From: Rubrivivax sp.
GTDB taxonomy: Bacteria; Pseudomonadota; Gammaproteobacteria; Burkholderiales; Burkholderiaceae_C
Direction of reading: 5' to 3'
DNA: 64,000 bases
Assembly: GCA_022843905.1 (NCBI GenBank)
Contig: JALHMT010000003.1
Span: 124,001 to 188,000 of the forward strand
Position numbers and translations under genes: made by a program. The notes beneath the pieces were generated by a model. The model saw only the letters and a program-made list of their open reading frames with translations. It did not search any database and was not told the DNA's origin. Shown piece after piece: positions 20,568 to 31,686 of this stretch; position 1 is the first letter of the stretch, and each line of letters opens with the position of its first letter.

Positions 20568-21041
20568 ATGCGCGGACTGCACCTCACCGCCGACCTGCGG
20601 GGCTGCGCCGTCACCCTGCCGTCGATGACCGACCCACAGGCACTTCGTTGCCTGTGCCTGTCGGCCGTACGGGCTGCCGGCCTGCAGCCGGTGGGTGAAC
20701 TCTTCCATCGCTTCGGGGCACACGGCGCTCCTGTCACGGAAGCCCCCGCCGACGCGCCCTCCGGCGTCACCGGTGTCGTGCTGCTGGCCGAGTCGCATCT
20801 GGCCGTGCACACATGGCCCGAACTGGGCGCGGTGACGCTGGACGTCTACGTCTGCAACCTGCACGACGACAACAGCCGGCGCGCCGAGAGCCTGATGGCC
20901 ACGCTGGAAGACGCCTTCGGGGCGCAGCACGCCGAGCGTCACCGCGTGCAGCGCGGCAGGCTGGCAGAGACCGTGGGGGCGGCCGCAGCGGGCAGCCCGC
21001 CGCCTGTTCCTTCGCCCGCCACGCGTTCACGCGCCGATTGA
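20568..21041 (+). CDS. speD: S-adenosylmethionine decarboxylase proenzyme
   Basis: The product has 157 residues, of the small bacterial (SpeH) class. It self-cleaves at the Ser of LAESHLAVHTWPE to form a pyruvoyl cofactor, then makes decarboxylated SAM, the aminopropyl donor for spermidine. The MRGLHLTADLRGC start and the CNLHDD block also fit. The proline-rich tail of about 30 residues is longer than usual. It is divergent from tkt with a 93-bp gap. The likely user of its product is the membrane aminopropyltransferase homologue at 24409-25989. Confidence 0.93.
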   Translation: MRGLHLTADLRGCAVTLPSMTDPQALRCLCLSAVRAAGLQPVGELFHRFGAHGAPVTEAPADAPSGVTGVVLLAESHLAVHTWPELGAVTLDVYVCNLHDDNSRRAESLMATLEDAFGAQHAERHRVQRGRLAETVGAAAAGSPPPVPSPATRSRAD

Positions 21042-21111
21042 GGCAGGTCAAGCCGCAGAGCGGGAAAGCTGCAACGCTTGCGGCTGTCCATCGCCCACCC
21101 CGGCCGCCTCC

Positions 21112-21696
21112 ATGTCACACACCGCACTCGATGTCATCCGCGACGAACACCAGGCGCTCTCGGCGATGCTGCGTTCGCTGTCCATGCTGCTGACGCATTC
21201 GCGACGCGAGAACCTGCTGCCGCCCTTCGACGTGCTGCGCGCCATGCTGTTCTACGTCGACGAGTTTCCCGAGAAGCTGCACCATCGCAAGGAAAGCACC
21301 CTGCTCTTTCCGCGGCTGCGCGAGCGCGCCCCCGAGATGGGGCCGGTGCTTGACCGCCTCGACCACGACCACGCCGTCGGCGAGCAGCGCATCCGCGACC
21401 TCGAACATGCGCTGCTGGCCTTCGAGGTGCTGGGCGCGTCGCGTCGCGAGGCCTTCGAGCAGGCGGTGCAGACCTACATCGACTTCTACCTGCGCCACAT
21501 GGCGGTGGAGGAAAGCGAGGTGCTGCCGGCGGCCCGGCGCAGCTTCACGTCCGAAGACTGGGCCGAAGTCGACGCCGCCTTCGCCGCCAACCGCGATCCG
21601 CTCACCGGCCACGAGCCGGCCGACGAGTTCCGTCCGCTGTTCCAGAAGATCCTGATGAGCGCGCCTGCGCCCATCGGCCTGGGGCCGGCGCAGTGA
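21112..21696 (+). CDS. hemerythrin HHE-domain protein
   Basis: The product has 194 residues. It is an all-helical protein with histidine/glutamate iron ligands in the HHE pattern: RDEH near residue 14, LHHRKESTLLFP (~56-67), LDHDH (~83-87), and RHMAVEESEVLPAA near 130. Such proteins bind a di-iron centre that senses or carries oxygen, or protects against nitric oxide. It lies 70 bp after speD on the same strand and is probably co-transcribed. The exact role is unknown. Confidence 0.88.
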   Translation: MSHTALDVIRDEHQALSAMLRSLSMLLTHSRRENLLPPFDVLRAMLFYVDEFPEKLHHRKESTLLFPRLRERAPEMGPVLDRLDHDHAVGEQRIRDLEHALLAFEVLGASRREAFEQAVQTYIDFYLRHMAVEESEVLPAARRSFTSEDWAEVDAAFAANRDPLTGHEPADEFRPLFQKILMSAPAPIGLGPAQ

Positions 21697-21734
21697 GCCC
21701 CTGAGACCCCGGCCGCTGCCGCGGCCGGGCGGGA

Positions 21735-22715
21735 CTACTCCGACAGCGGCAGCGTGACGGCGTCGATGCGCGCCATCACCTCGGGTGTCAGCTTGTCCAG
21801 CAGCGCCAGCGCGCCCAGGTTCGATTCCAGCTGCGACAACCTGCTCGCGCCGGTGATCACGCTGCTCACGCGCGGGTTCTTCGCCACCCAGGCCAGCGCC
21901 AGTTGCGCAACGCTGGCGCCGAGTTCCTGCGCGATGGGCTCGAGTTCTGCGACCGCGGCATTCTTCTTCGCATCGGTCAGGCTGTCGCGGAACGAGGCCA
22001 TGTTGGGCAGCGTGGCGCGGCTGCCGTCGGGCACACCCTGGCGGTACTTGCCGGTGAGCAGGCCCGACGCCAGCGGGCTCCAGGTCGTCAGGCCCAGGCC
22101 GATGTCCTCGTAAAGACGCGCGTACTCCTGCTCCACCCGCTTGCGGTGGAAGAGGTGGTACTGCGGCTGTTCCATCACCGGCTTGTGCAGGTGGTGGCGG
22201 TCGGCCACCGCCCAGGCGGCGTGGATGTCGGCAGCGCTCCATTCGCTGGTGCCCCAGTACTGGGCCTTGCCCTGGGTGATCATGTCGCTCATCGCGCGCA
22301 CCGTCTCCTCGATGGGGGTGCTGGGGTCCGGGCGGTGGCAGTAGACCAGGTCGATGTGCTCCAGACCCATGCGCTTGAGCGAACCATCGATGGCCTGCAT
22401 CAGGTACTTGCGGTTCAGGGTGTCCTTGCGGTTGACCGCCTCGCCCTGGCGGTCCAGGCCCCAGAAGAACTTGGTCGAGACGATGTAGTTCAGGCGCGGC
22501 CAGCCCAGCGTCTTCAGCGCCTGGCCCATCACTTCCTCGCTCTTGCCGCCGGCGTAGACCTCGGCGTTGTCGAAGAAGTTCACGCCGCCGGCGAAGGCGG
22601 CGGCCATCATCTCGACGGCGGCACTGGCATCGACCTGGTTGTGGTACGTGACCCAGGAGCCCAGCGAGAAGGTGCTGACACGGAGGCCGGAGCGGCCCAG
22701 ACGGCGGTATTGCAT
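21735..22715 (-). CDS. aldo/keto reductase, KCNAB-like
   Basis: The product has 326 residues from the ATG at 22715 ([15 protein letters not shown]). The AKR tetrad is Asp49, Tyr54, Lys82 and His127. The sequence WVTYHNQVD and the [14 protein letters not shown] block resemble the AKR6/YghZ group related to potassium-channel beta subunits. It uses NADPH to reduce aldehydes. It is convergent with the hemerythrin gene and 83 bp downstream of the amine oxidase gene; aldehydes from amine oxidation would be plausible substrates, an inference from position. Confidence 0.92.
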   Translation of the reverse strand: MQYRRLGRSGLRVSTFSLGSWVTYHNQVDASAAVEMMAAAFAGGVNFFDNAEVYAGGKSEEVMGQALKTLGWPRLNYIVSTKFFWGLDRQGEAVNRKDTLNRKYLMQAIDGSLKRMGLEHIDLVYCHRPDPSTPIEETVRAMSDMITQGKAQYWGTSEWSAADIHAAWAVADRHHLHKPVMEQPQYHLFHRKRVEQEYARLYEDIGLGLTTWSPLASGLLTGKYRQGVPDGSRATLPNMASFRDSLTDAKKNAAVAELEPIAQELGASVAQLALAWVAKNPRVSSVITGASRLSQLESNLGALALLDKLTPEVMARIDAVTLPLSE

Positions 22716-22798
22716 GTGACGACACCTTGCAGCGGATAGGCCGCCGAGCGTAGCCCAAACCGGCGTGGGACGTGGGATGCCCGGCCGCGGACGCATCG

Positions 22799-24406
22799 TC
22801 AGCGACGCGGTGCGGCCGACTCGCAGCCGGCCACGAAAGCCTCCTCGAACACCGAGTAGCCCGCCAGGTCGGCATGCGCGAAACGCACGCGCCCCCGCAT
22901 CGCCCGCAGGGCCTGCAGCGCCGCACGGTCCTGCAGGCCGGGCACCGGCACGGCCATCGCATGGCCGTAGCGCATCATCTCGATGCGCTGCAGCCGCTGG
23001 CGCAGGTCGGGGTGCACGGTATCCAGGTCCTGCAGCACGCGCTCGGCCCAGTCGGTCCAGGGCCGTTTCAGCAGGTCGCCGCGATCGGCCATCGGCAGGG
23101 CGTGGTAGGCCGTCAGCACCGTGGCGCCAGGCACAGCACGAAGGCTCTGGTGCATGGCGTCGACATAACCGAGGCCGGCACTGCCGTAGATCACGTTGTC
23201 CCAGGCCGGCGCCACGCCCTGGCGTTCCAGCAGCGGCGCATCGATGTGCAGGTTGGCCACCAGCCAGGGCGCGTAGCGCAGCGCCGCGGCGGCTTCGCGC
23301 AAGGCCGGCGGCGCGGGGTCGAACAGACGCGCCGCCACGAACAGCGGCAGCGCGCAGATCACGGTGTCGGCCGTCCAGCCTTCCAGGCGGGACGTCGCTT
23401 CGTCCCAGGCCACCACGTCGACGCCGTGCCGGCCTTCGGCCACGCGCAGCACCGTGCGCCCGCCGTGCAGCCGCTCCTGCAGCGGCGCGGCGAGCCGGGC
23501 CGTGAGCCAGCCATTGCCTTCGGGCCAGGTGAAGACAGCGTCGGCGTCGTCGGCCTCGTCGCCCGTGGCATGGAAGCCGTGGCGGCTGGCGAAGTAGTGC
23601 AGGCCGGCCCAGGCCGAGACGGTGTCCAGCCCCGCGCCATAGTCGTCGCGGCAGGCGTAGTCCAGGTACCAGAGCAGCCGGCGGTCGTCCAGTCCTTCGG
23701 CCGCCAGCCAGGAGGCGAAGGTCTGGCGGTCCAGGGCGACGGTCTGCGCATCGGGCACCGCACGGTGCGCCGGCAAAGCGAAGCGCCGGCCGCCGGCAAC
23801 GGGCGCCGACAGCGCGGCCACCCGCTCGCCAAAGAGCCTGTACTGCGCCAGCGTGGCCGATCCCGGCGCGGCCGGCGGCAGGCTGCCGTCGACCCACTGA
23901 CCGTCGATGAACAGGCGCTCCTGCGGGCTGTGGCAAAGGTGGCGCGGATCGGGCACGGTGCGGCCCGACTCGTGCCGCAGCAGGCCCAGTTCGAACAGCC
24001 ACTGCGCGACCTCGCGCGACTCGGCCACGGGCAGCGGCAGATAGTGCGCGCCGAGCGGACAGGCCATGCCACCCAGCCGGTGTCCGCGCGCGTTGCCGCC
24101 GGGGCTGTCTTCCAGTTCGAGCACCTGCACGTCGTCGACGCCGGCCTGCCGCCATGCGCGCGCCGCTGCCAGCCCGGCCACCCCGGCGCCCAGCACCAGC
24201 ACGCGGGCGCGGCGCTGCACGGCGACCGCCGGCAAGGCACCGGACTTCGACTCGCGCAGCCGATGCCCGCGCGCATGCGAGGCGCCGACCCAGCCGCCCT
24301 GCAGCTGCACGGAGGCCGCAGGGGCCGCAGAGGGTGCAGGGCGGCAGGCGCTCAGCGCAGCCGTCGACATTGCGGCCGCCAGCAGGCTGCGGCGGCGCCA
24401 GGACAT
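22799..24406 (-). CDS. flavin-containing amine oxidase, Tat/lipoprotein-type export signal
   Basis: The product has 535 residues from the ATG at 24406. The N-terminus [11 protein letters not shown] followed by a short hydrophobic stretch and LSAC looks like a twin-arginine signal with a lipobox (Cys at ~20), so it is probably envelope-attached. FAD binding is shown by [15 protein letters not shown] (~69-83) and a glutamate/aspartate-rich second strand ([10 protein letters not shown]). It belongs to the NAD-binding_8/amino_oxidase group. Its start lies 2 bp after the stop of the membrane spermidine-synthase homologue, so polyamines or their derivatives are likely substrates. This is inferred; no biochemical motif fixes the substrate. 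Confidence 0.82.
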   Translation of the reverse strand: MSWRRRSLLAAAMSTAALSACRPAPSAAPAASVQLQGGWVGASHARGHRLRESKSGALPAVAVQRRARVLVLGAGVAGLAAARAWRQAGVDDVQVLELEDSPGGNARGHRLGGMACPLGAHYLPLPVAESREVAQWLFELGLLRHESGRTVPDPRHLCHSPQERLFIDGQWVDGSLPPAAPGSATLAQYRLFGERVAALSAPVAGGRRFALPAHRAVPDAQTVALDRQTFASWLAAEGLDDRRLLWYLDYACRDDYGAGLDTVSAWAGLHYFASRHGFHATGDEADDADAVFTWPEGNGWLTARLAAPLQERLHGGRTVLRVAEGRHGVDVVAWDEATSRLEGWTADTVICALPLFVAARLFDPAPPALREAAAALRYAPWLVANLHIDAPLLERQGVAPAWDNVIYGSAGLGYVDAMHQSLRAVPGATVLTAYHALPMADRGDLLKRPWTDWAERVLQDLDTVHPDLRQRLQRIEMMRYGHAMAVPVPGLQDRAALQALRAMRGRVRFAHADLAGYSVFEEAFVAGCESAAPRR

Positions 24407-24408
24407 GG

Positions 24409-25989
<1,581 letters not shown>

Positions 25990-25998
25990 CGCAGCGAA

Positions 25999-26040
25999 TC
26001 AAGCAAACGTCGCGGATCCGGCTCCGCCGGTCCGCCAGCG
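25999..26040 (-). repeat. Partial copy of the hairpin repeat (copy 2a)
   Basis: These 42 bases match 26080-26121 with one mismatch, offset by 81 bp, in the same orientation. The copy lacks the CCCCCTTGAGGGGG hairpin half, so it is truncated. Confidence 0.85.
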
Positions 26041-26079
26041 GCTCGACCCCCTCGAGCGTCCAACACCCGCCACGACGCA

Positions 26080-26160
26080 TCAAGCAAACGCCGCGGATCC
26101 GGCTCCGCCGGTCCGCCAGCGTTGCCCCCTTGAGGGGGCGGCCGCAGGCCGTAGGGGGTG
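26080..26160 (-). repeat. Hairpin-rich intergenic repeat after DUF350 gene (copy 2b)
   Basis: This full-length copy begins 7 bp past the DUF350 stop. It holds CGGCC/GGCCG, CCCCCTCAAGGGGG and CCGGCGGAGCCGG hairpins. It may end the SPFH-DUF4178-DUF350 transcript before the aminopropyltransferase gene, or stabilise the upstream mRNA. Confidence 0.85.
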
Positions 26161-26167
26161 GTCGTCA

Positions 26168-26392
26168 TCACCCGCCGATCGCCGCCGAAACGATCAGCCC
26201 GATGGCGATGCACATCGACCCCACCACGATGGCCAGCGCGACGTTCTTCTTCTCCACCAGTTCGGCCCACAGGTCGTAGGGCGTGATCCTGTCGATGATG
26301 ACGAAACACAGCCAGAAGATCACCACGCCGATCAGTGCGTACAGCATCGAGCCGAAGAACACCGCGGGCTTGAGCCATTCGATTCCCATCAT
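26168..26392 (-). CDS. DUF350 small membrane protein
   Basis: The product has 74 residues from the first of two adjacent ATGs (MMGIEW). It has two hydrophobic helices (about 11-33 and 50-71) separated by DRITPYDLWAELVEKKN, the most conserved stretch of DUF350 proteins. The family includes E. coli YjfL and often occurs as pairs in larger proteins; here there is one unit. It lies 46 bp downstream of the DUF4178 gene on the same strand. A longer GTG start at 26458 would overlap the DUF4178 gene. Its function is not known; it is proposed to act in membrane stress. Confidence 0.85.
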   Translation of the reverse strand: MMGIEWLKPAVFFGSMLYALIGVVIFWLCFVIIDRITPYDLWAELVEKKNVALAIVVGSMCIAIGLIVSAAIGG

Positions 26393-26438
26393 GTCCACTG
26401 CTCCTGAATGATCCTGGTTGAAGGTGTTCGGCGGCAGG

Positions 26439-28106
26439 CTACTTGTGCCCGCCGCCACTGGAATAGCCGCCGAAGGAGCCGCCGCCGGAGCGGAAGCCGC
26501 CGCTGCTGCGGTTGCGCACGCATTGCTGGTATTCGGTGCTGGCCTGGCCGAAGCTGGTGCGCAGATCGTCGCAGCGGTCGTCGCTGCACTGCGCGATCAT
26601 CGCGACCATCAGCAGGAAGATCACCATGACGACGATGGCCGTGCGCGACATGCCCGCGGCCACGCTGGCGGCGGCCAGCGGTACCACGTCGCGCTGCAGC
26701 GCGGCGCGCTGGCTCGGCGGCAGCTTGAAGGCTTCGCCCACGGCGGTGGCGGGCAGCGTCTCGCCGCCCGACCACGTCACCTCACCGGCCGTCTTCTCTC
26801 GCGACAGGCGCTTGCGGCCCATGTCCTGCACGCTCTGGTAGTCGCTGACAGTGGCGCGCTCCTCGCGCCGCACGCGCCAGTAGAACTCGCCCAGCACCCA
26901 GGTCACCTTGGCCTCGTAGGTGTACTGATGCCGGTAGACCGCGCCCTGCCAGGTCGCCTGCCCGCCACGCGCCTGCGGCGCTCCGGTCAGCGGCTTGACC
27001 CAGCTCCAGCCGTCCTGCGCGTCCACCAGGAACGCGAAGCCTTCGGTGGCATGGTAGAGCAGGTACTCGCGCCAGAAGGTCTGCTCGTCGTCGCTGTCGG
27101 CCTCGGGCAGGTCGCAGCGCTCCATGTAGCCCACCACTTGCCAGGGCAGCGGCGCACCGCCCAGCGCCAGCGTGCCGGTGCTGCCCAGCGGAATCTGCGG
27201 CTCGAGCCCCCCGTCGCCGGAATTGTTCTGCGCGTAGTGCTGCAGGTCGGCACCGACGCCGGCCGAGATGTCGACCACCGCCTGGCACTGGTGGCAGCTC
27301 AGGCTCTTGGTGCTGGCCAGTCGGGGTGCGAGCGCAGCGCCACAGCTGGGGCACTCGATGGCGCGCGACCCCAGTGTCTTCTCGCTGACTTCGCGCAGCC
27401 CCTGCAGGGCCAGAGTCGACAAGGCCACCGAGCGGCCGGTGGACCAGTGCACACCTGCCGGGTCGGCGTAGTCCAGCGTGGCCACTTCGCCCTGCTCGTT
27501 GCGCAGGTCGACGACGCCGAAGTCGCCCTCCAGCCGCGGCGGGCTGGGCAGTTCGCCCTGTGCGGCGATGAGGCGCGCGCGCACCACCGACGCCACCTGC
27601 CAGCCGCGGCCGTCGATGACGTGTCGTTCGCCGGCCCGCAGCTCGCCGGCCCGCGGCGCGTCGCTGGGCGCGGGACCGTCGAAGGCCAGCACATAGGCGC
27701 CGTTGTCCTCGCTGAGCCAGCCGCTGCGCCCGTTGTCGAACAGCGCGTGCCATTCGTTCCAGGTGCCGTCCAGGTCCGCTTGGGCGTTGCCCTCCGGACC
27801 ATTGGCACCCCCGGCGGGCGACGGCACGGCCCGGGCGCGCGATGAATAGCCGTACTGCAGGCGCCCGATCAGCGTGAAGGCCATGCCCTGTGCGCGGCCG
27901 ACGACGCCCAGCTGCAGCGGCGAGTGGTCGTCGAACAGTTCGGCACTGACACCGATGCGGCGCAGCGCCTGGCCGTCGCGCACCAGCGTGCTGCGGCAGA
28001 AGCTGCAGACGGCGCTGGCCGATGCCGCCGAGGCGAACTCGACCGGCGCGCCGCAGTTCGGGCACGCCGCGCGGTAGACGCGTCGTGGTGAGGACCCGGT
28101 GGCCAA
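26439..28106 (-). CDS. DUF4178 membrane-anchored zinc-ribbon protein
   Basis: The product has 555 residues from a TTG at 28106; no ATG or GTG fits the frame, so the start is less certain. Order: zinc ribbon CPNC...CSFC (15-37), DUF4178 domain, a second zinc ribbon CPSC...CHQC (~250-277), a second DUF4178 domain, one membrane helix (~480-500, TAIVVMVIFLLMVAMIAQC), and a glycine/serine-rich tail ending SSGGGHK. DUF4178 genes commonly sit with SPFH, DUF350 and polyamine genes. Its soluble part is probably cytoplasmic, given the zinc ribbons. It lies 45 bp after the SPFH gene. The role is unknown. Confidence 0.85.
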   Translation of the reverse strand: MATGSSPRRVYRAACPNCGAPVEFASAASASAVCSFCRSTLVRDGQALRRIGVSAELFDDHSPLQLGVVGRAQGMAFTLIGRLQYGYSSRARAVPSPAGGANGPEGNAQADLDGTWNEWHALFDNGRSGWLSEDNGAYVLAFDGPAPSDAPRAGELRAGERHVIDGRGWQVASVVRARLIAAQGELPSPPRLEGDFGVVDLRNEQGEVATLDYADPAGVHWSTGRSVALSTLALQGLREVSEKTLGSRAIECPSCGAALAPRLASTKSLSCHQCQAVVDISAGVGADLQHYAQNNSGDGGLEPQIPLGSTGTLALGGAPLPWQVVGYMERCDLPEADSDDEQTFWREYLLYHATEGFAFLVDAQDGWSWVKPLTGAPQARGGQATWQGAVYRHQYTYEAKVTWVLGEFYWRVRREERATVSDYQSVQDMGRKRLSREKTAGEVTWSGGETLPATAVGEAFKLPPSQRAALQRDVVPLAAASVAAGMSRTAIVVMVIFLLMVAMIAQCSDDRCDDLRTSFGQASTEYQQCVRNRSSGGFRSGGGSFGGYSSGGGHK

Positions 28107-28151
28107 GGTGTCAGGCCGGGCGGTGCACCCTCAAGGCCGGAAAGGCCACGA

Positions 28152-29213
28152 TCAGATGAGCTTCTTCAGCAGTTCGGCCTTCTTGCTGCTGAACTCCTCG
28201 TCGGTGAGGATGCCCTTGGCCTTGAGGTCGGCCAGCTTCTCGATCGTCGCCATCACCTCGTCGGGCTTCAGGCCGACCGGGGGAGCAGCCTGCGCGGCCT
28301 GGGCAGCGGCGGCCGCGGCCGCCGGCGAGGCGCCCAGCAAGCCGCCCTGAAGCTGCTGCGCCATCACCTGGCCCAGGGCCACGCCGGCCCCCAGGCCCAT
28401 CGCGTCGCCCACCACACCGCCGCCGCCCTGCCCGGCGCTTTCGGCGAACTTGGGGATGGACTGCGCCGTCTGGTACTGCATGAACCTGGCCATGTCGCCA
28501 CCGACCATGCCCATGCCGATCTTCTGGTCCAGGATCTTCTGCAGCTCCTCGGGCAGGCTGACGTTCTGCACCGTCACCGACTCGAGCACCAGGCCCAGCT
28601 TGCCGAACTCCTCGGCCGTGGCCGCCTGCAGCTGCTTGGCGAACTCGATCTGGTTGGCCGCCAGGTCCAGGAAGGGGATGCCGCTGCCGGCCACCGCGTC
28701 GCTGATGTGCTGCAGCATCAGGCCGCGCAACTGGCCGTCGAGGTCTTCGACGGTGTAGCGGTCGCGCGTGCCGGAGATGGCCGTGTGGAAGAGCTTCGGG
28801 TCGGCGATGCGGTAGGCGTAGTTGCCGAAGGCGCGCAGCCGCACGGCACCGAAGTCCTTGTCGCGGATCGTCACCGGCTGCGTCGTGCCCCAGCGGCGGT
28901 CGATCTGCTGGCGCGTGCTGAAGAAGTAGACGTCGCTCTTGAACGGGCTCTCGAAGAGCTTGTCCCAGTTCTTGAGGTAGGTCAGTACCGGCAGCGTCTG
29001 CGTCGTCAACTTGTACATGCCCGGGCCGAACACGTCGGCCACCTTGCCTTCGTTGACGAAGACGGCCATCTGGCTCTCGCGCACGGTCAGCGAGCCGCCG
29101 TACTGGATCTCGTTGTCGGCCATCGGGAAGCGCCAGGCAAGAGTCCCGTCGCCCGACTCGGTCCACTCCAGGATGTCGATGAATTGTTTCTTGATGAAGT
29201 CCATCAGCGCCAT
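28152..29213 (-). CDS. SPFH/Band-7 domain protein with C-terminal zinc-free SHOCT motif
   Basis: The product has 353 residues from the ATG at 29213, preceded by GAGGAGGGG. It starts MALMDFIKKQFIDILEW and has the SPFH core (about 40-260, including ESQMAVFVNEGKV and the virion-core-like YFFSTRQ region). A glycine/alanine-rich linker (~275-320) leads to a SHOCT domain (LADLKAKGILTDEEFSSKKAELL). This matches the YdjI/'virion core protein' SPFH group rather than membrane flotillins, since there is no transmembrane helix. It probably forms membrane-peripheral oligomers. It heads the operon SPFH-DUF4178-DUF350. Confidence 0.9.
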   Translation of the reverse strand: MALMDFIKKQFIDILEWTESGDGTLAWRFPMADNEIQYGGSLTVRESQMAVFVNEGKVADVFGPGMYKLTTQTLPVLTYLKNWDKLFESPFKSDVYFFSTRQQIDRRWGTTQPVTIRDKDFGAVRLRAFGNYAYRIADPKLFHTAISGTRDRYTVEDLDGQLRGLMLQHISDAVAGSGIPFLDLAANQIEFAKQLQAATAEEFGKLGLVLESVTVQNVSLPEELQKILDQKIGMGMVGGDMARFMQYQTAQSIPKFAESAGQGGGGVVGDAMGLGAGVALGQVMAQQLQGGLLGASPAAAAAAAQAAQAAPPVGLKPDEVMATIEKLADLKAKGILTDEEFSSKKAELLKKLI

Positions 29214-29326
29214 GGCTTTCCCCTCCTCGATCCACCCGTCGATCCGGGCGCGCGAATAATACGCCGCAGGGTGCTTCGGCATGGGCCGCCGTCGACTTCC
29301 TCCTCACACAGGCACACTCCCCCACG

Positions 29327-30520
29327 ATGATCCAGACCGCCCTGCACTTCGCCGTGATCGGCGCCGGCCCCGTGGGGCTGGCGCTGGCCCTGCATGCGGC
29401 CCGCACGCTGCCGCACGCGCACATCACGCTGTTCGACGCCCGCGATGCCGCGCGCGACGTGGCCGGCGATCCGCGCACGCTGGCGCTGTCGCTGGGCAGC
29501 GTGCAGTTGCTGCAGCGCCTGCAGGCCTGGCCTGCCGAGGTCGCGCAGCCCATCTCGGAAGTGCACGTCTCGCAGGCGCCGCCTTCGCCGCCCGGTGCCG
29601 AGGTGCTGCTGGCGGCCGCCGAGCAGAAGGTGCCGATGCTCGGCGCTGTGCTGAGCTACGGCGCGCTGGTTTCTTCACTGCAGGCGGCCTGGGAGGCCGA
29701 GGCCGCGGCCCAGCCGCATCGCCTGCACACCCGCTTCGGCATGCCGGTGGCGGCGCTGAAGCCCGCTGCCTCGGGCGTGGAAGTCGATGCCGGCATCGCC
29801 GAGACCTTCGACCTTGCGGTGGTGGCCGAAGGTGGCGTCTTCTCGGACCAGGTGCGCAAGGCCGTCGTGCACGACTACGCGCAGACCGCCTGGGTCGGCA
29901 CGGTCACGCTGGCCGGCGGCAGCGCCGGCACGGCCTTCGAGCGCTTCACGCGCGACGGCCCGGTGGCCTTGCTGCCCTTGCGCCTGCCGCCGGGGACGGA
30001 CCTGCCCGCAGGGCATCGCCGAGCCGCCCTGGTGTGGTGCGTCTCGGCCACGGACGATCCGGTGGCGGCGCTGGACGACGGGCAGCGAGCCGTCGTGCTG
30101 GGCACCCTGCTGCCGCCGGCGGCGGGACGGGTGATCGCGGTGTCGCCGCTGAAGCACTTCGCCCTGGGCCTGAACGCCGAGCGCACGCTGGTCGACGGTC
30201 GCACCGTGCGCATCGGCAATGCGGCGCAGACACTGCACCCGGTGGCCGGCCAGGGGCTCAACCTGGGCCTGCGCGACGCCTACGAACTGGTCGCCACGCT
30301 GCGCTTCGCCGACGACATCGACGCCGCGCTGCGCCGCGTCGAGTGGGCGCGCGGTGCCGACCGCTGGAGCATGATCGCCATCACCGACTTCCTGGCACGC
30401 AGCTTCACCTGGCGTTGGCCCGGCGTGGGGGCGGCGCGCGGCGCGGCCTTGATGGCGCTGCAGCAGGCGCCCGCCGTCAAGCGCCTCCTGGCCCGCCAGA
30501 TGATGTTCGGCAGCAGGTGA
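29327..30520 (+). CDS. UbiH/UbiF-family FAD-dependent hydroxylase
   Basis: The product has 397 residues. FAD monooxygenase motifs: VIGAGPVGLALALHA at the N-terminus, the family-specific GDPRTLALSLGSVQLL (~46-61), and the C-terminal IGNAAQTLHPVAGQGLNLGLRDAYEL. These enzymes hydroxylate the ring during ubiquinone biosynthesis; which position (UbiH, UbiI, UbiF or UbiM) cannot be told from sequence alone. It is divergent from the SPFH gene with a 113-bp gap and convergent with nit; a hairpin lies after the stop. Confidence 0.9.
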   Translation: MIQTALHFAVIGAGPVGLALALHAARTLPHAHITLFDARDAARDVAGDPRTLALSLGSVQLLQRLQAWPAEVAQPISEVHVSQAPPSPPGAEVLLAAAEQKVPMLGAVLSYGALVSSLQAAWEAEAAAQPHRLHTRFGMPVAALKPAASGVEVDAGIAETFDLAVVAEGGVFSDQVRKAVVHDYAQTAWVGTVTLAGGSAGTAFERFTRDGPVALLPLRLPPGTDLPAGHRRAALVWCVSATDDPVAALDDGQRAVVLGTLLPPAAGRVIAVSPLKHFALGLNAERTLVDGRTVRIGNAAQTLHPVAGQGLNLGLRDAYELVATLRFADDIDAALRRVEWARGADRWSMIAITDFLARSFTWRWPGVGAARGAALMALQQAPAVKRLLARQMMFGSR

Positions 30521-30558
30521 CCCACCCCCGTGGCGCCTTCGGCCGCCTTGCAGGCCGC

Positions 30559-30577
30559 GTCGGGCCGGTGGCCCGAC
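30559..30577. terminator. Candidate bidirectional terminator hairpin
   Basis: A perfect 8-bp stem (GTCGGGCC / GGCCCGAC) with a 3-base loop lies between the convergent hydroxylase and nitrilase genes. No T-run is seen on either strand. Confidence 0.5.
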
Positions 30578-30616
30578 CGCTTGATCGGCCAGTCCAGGAT
30601 GTCCGGTCGCCTTGGC

Positions 30617-31426
30617 TCAGCAGGCGAACTGTCGCCGGTGCGCCAGGGCGGGCAGCTGGGTGCGCACTTCGGCCAGGCGCGCGGGGTCGAAGTCCGCCAT
30701 GACCACGCCTTCGCCCTCGGGCAGCACCGCGAGCACCTCGCCCCAGGGGTCGACGACCATGCTGTGGCCCCAGGTGCGACGGCCGTTCTCGTGCGTGCCG
30801 CCCTGGGCCGAGGCGATCACGTAGCACTGGTTCTCCACCGCGCGGGCGCGCAGCAGCAGCTCCCAGTGCGCGCGACCCGTGGTGTAGGTGAAGGCCGCCG
30901 GCACGCAGATCAGATCGCAGGGCGGACTCATCAGCGACCGGTAGAGTTCCGGAAAGCGCAGGTCGTAGCAGATGGACAGTCCCACGCGCAGCGCACCGGC
31001 CTGCAGGGCCACCGGCGTGCTGCCAGCCTGCAGCACGCGGCCCTCGTCGTAGCTCTCGCGGCCGTTGTCGAAGGCGAAGAGATGGATCTTGTCGTAGCGC
31101 GCGGCCGGCGAGCCGTCGGGGGCCCAGACATGGCAGCTGTTCAGCGCCTGGGCCGCATTGGCGCTGCGCAAGGGCAGCGTGCCGCCCACCAGCCACACGC
31201 CGTGACGGCGCGCAGCCTCGGACAGGGTCTGCTGGATCGGCCCGTCGCCGGCGGCCTCGGCCACGCGCAGCTTGTCGTCGTCGCGCCGCCCCATCAGGCA
31301 GAAGTACTCAGGGAGAACCACGAGACCGGCACCTTTCGATGCCGCTTCGGCCACCAGCCGCGATGCGGCCTGGAGGTTGCGATCCACATCGGGCGTGGAC
31401 ACCATCTGCACGGCGGCGATCTTCAT
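30617..31426 (-). CDS. carbon-nitrogen hydrolase, deaminated-glutathione amidase type
   Basis: The product has 269 residues. The nitrilase triad is Glu40 (VLPEYF), Lys113 (RYDKIHLF) and Cys153 (SICYDLRFPE). The sequence around CYDLRFPELYR and the AAVQMVS start matches the Nit1 group, which removes deaminated glutathione, a side product of transaminases (metabolite repair). The ATG at 31426 was chosen because homologues begin MKIAAVQM. It is divergent from glnE across 260 bp. Omega-amidase or another amidase activity is the alternative. Confidence 0.9.
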   Translation of the reverse strand: MKIAAVQMVSTPDVDRNLQAASRLVAEAASKGAGLVVLPEYFCLMGRRDDDKLRVAEAAGDGPIQQTLSEAARRHGVWLVGGTLPLRSANAAQALNSCHVWAPDGSPAARYDKIHLFAFDNGRESYDEGRVLQAGSTPVALQAGALRVGLSICYDLRFPELYRSLMSPPCDLICVPAAFTYTTGRAHWELLLRARAVENQCYVIASAQGGTHENGRRTWGHSMVVDPWGEVLAVLPEGEGVVMADFDPARLAEVRTQLPALAHRRQFAC

Positions 31427-31686
31427 CAAGCGACCTTCCTGGGCCTGCCCGGCACGGGCCGCCGATGTGGGGCAGAATTCCCCGACGCGGTGAGGACATC
31501 GCGCCGGCACTAAGCTCGCGAATCCTGTCGCTGGAACGTCAGCGCAGGCCACAAGATCGAGGGACAGCAATGCGAGGGAAACGAACTCCGGAACTCCAGC
31601 GGGGCGGTCTTGCGCTGCATGGCCAGGCCGACCGCCTCGATTCCGCTGCAATCTAGCACGCCCGCCGCGCACGCAAGCTCCGGCCC

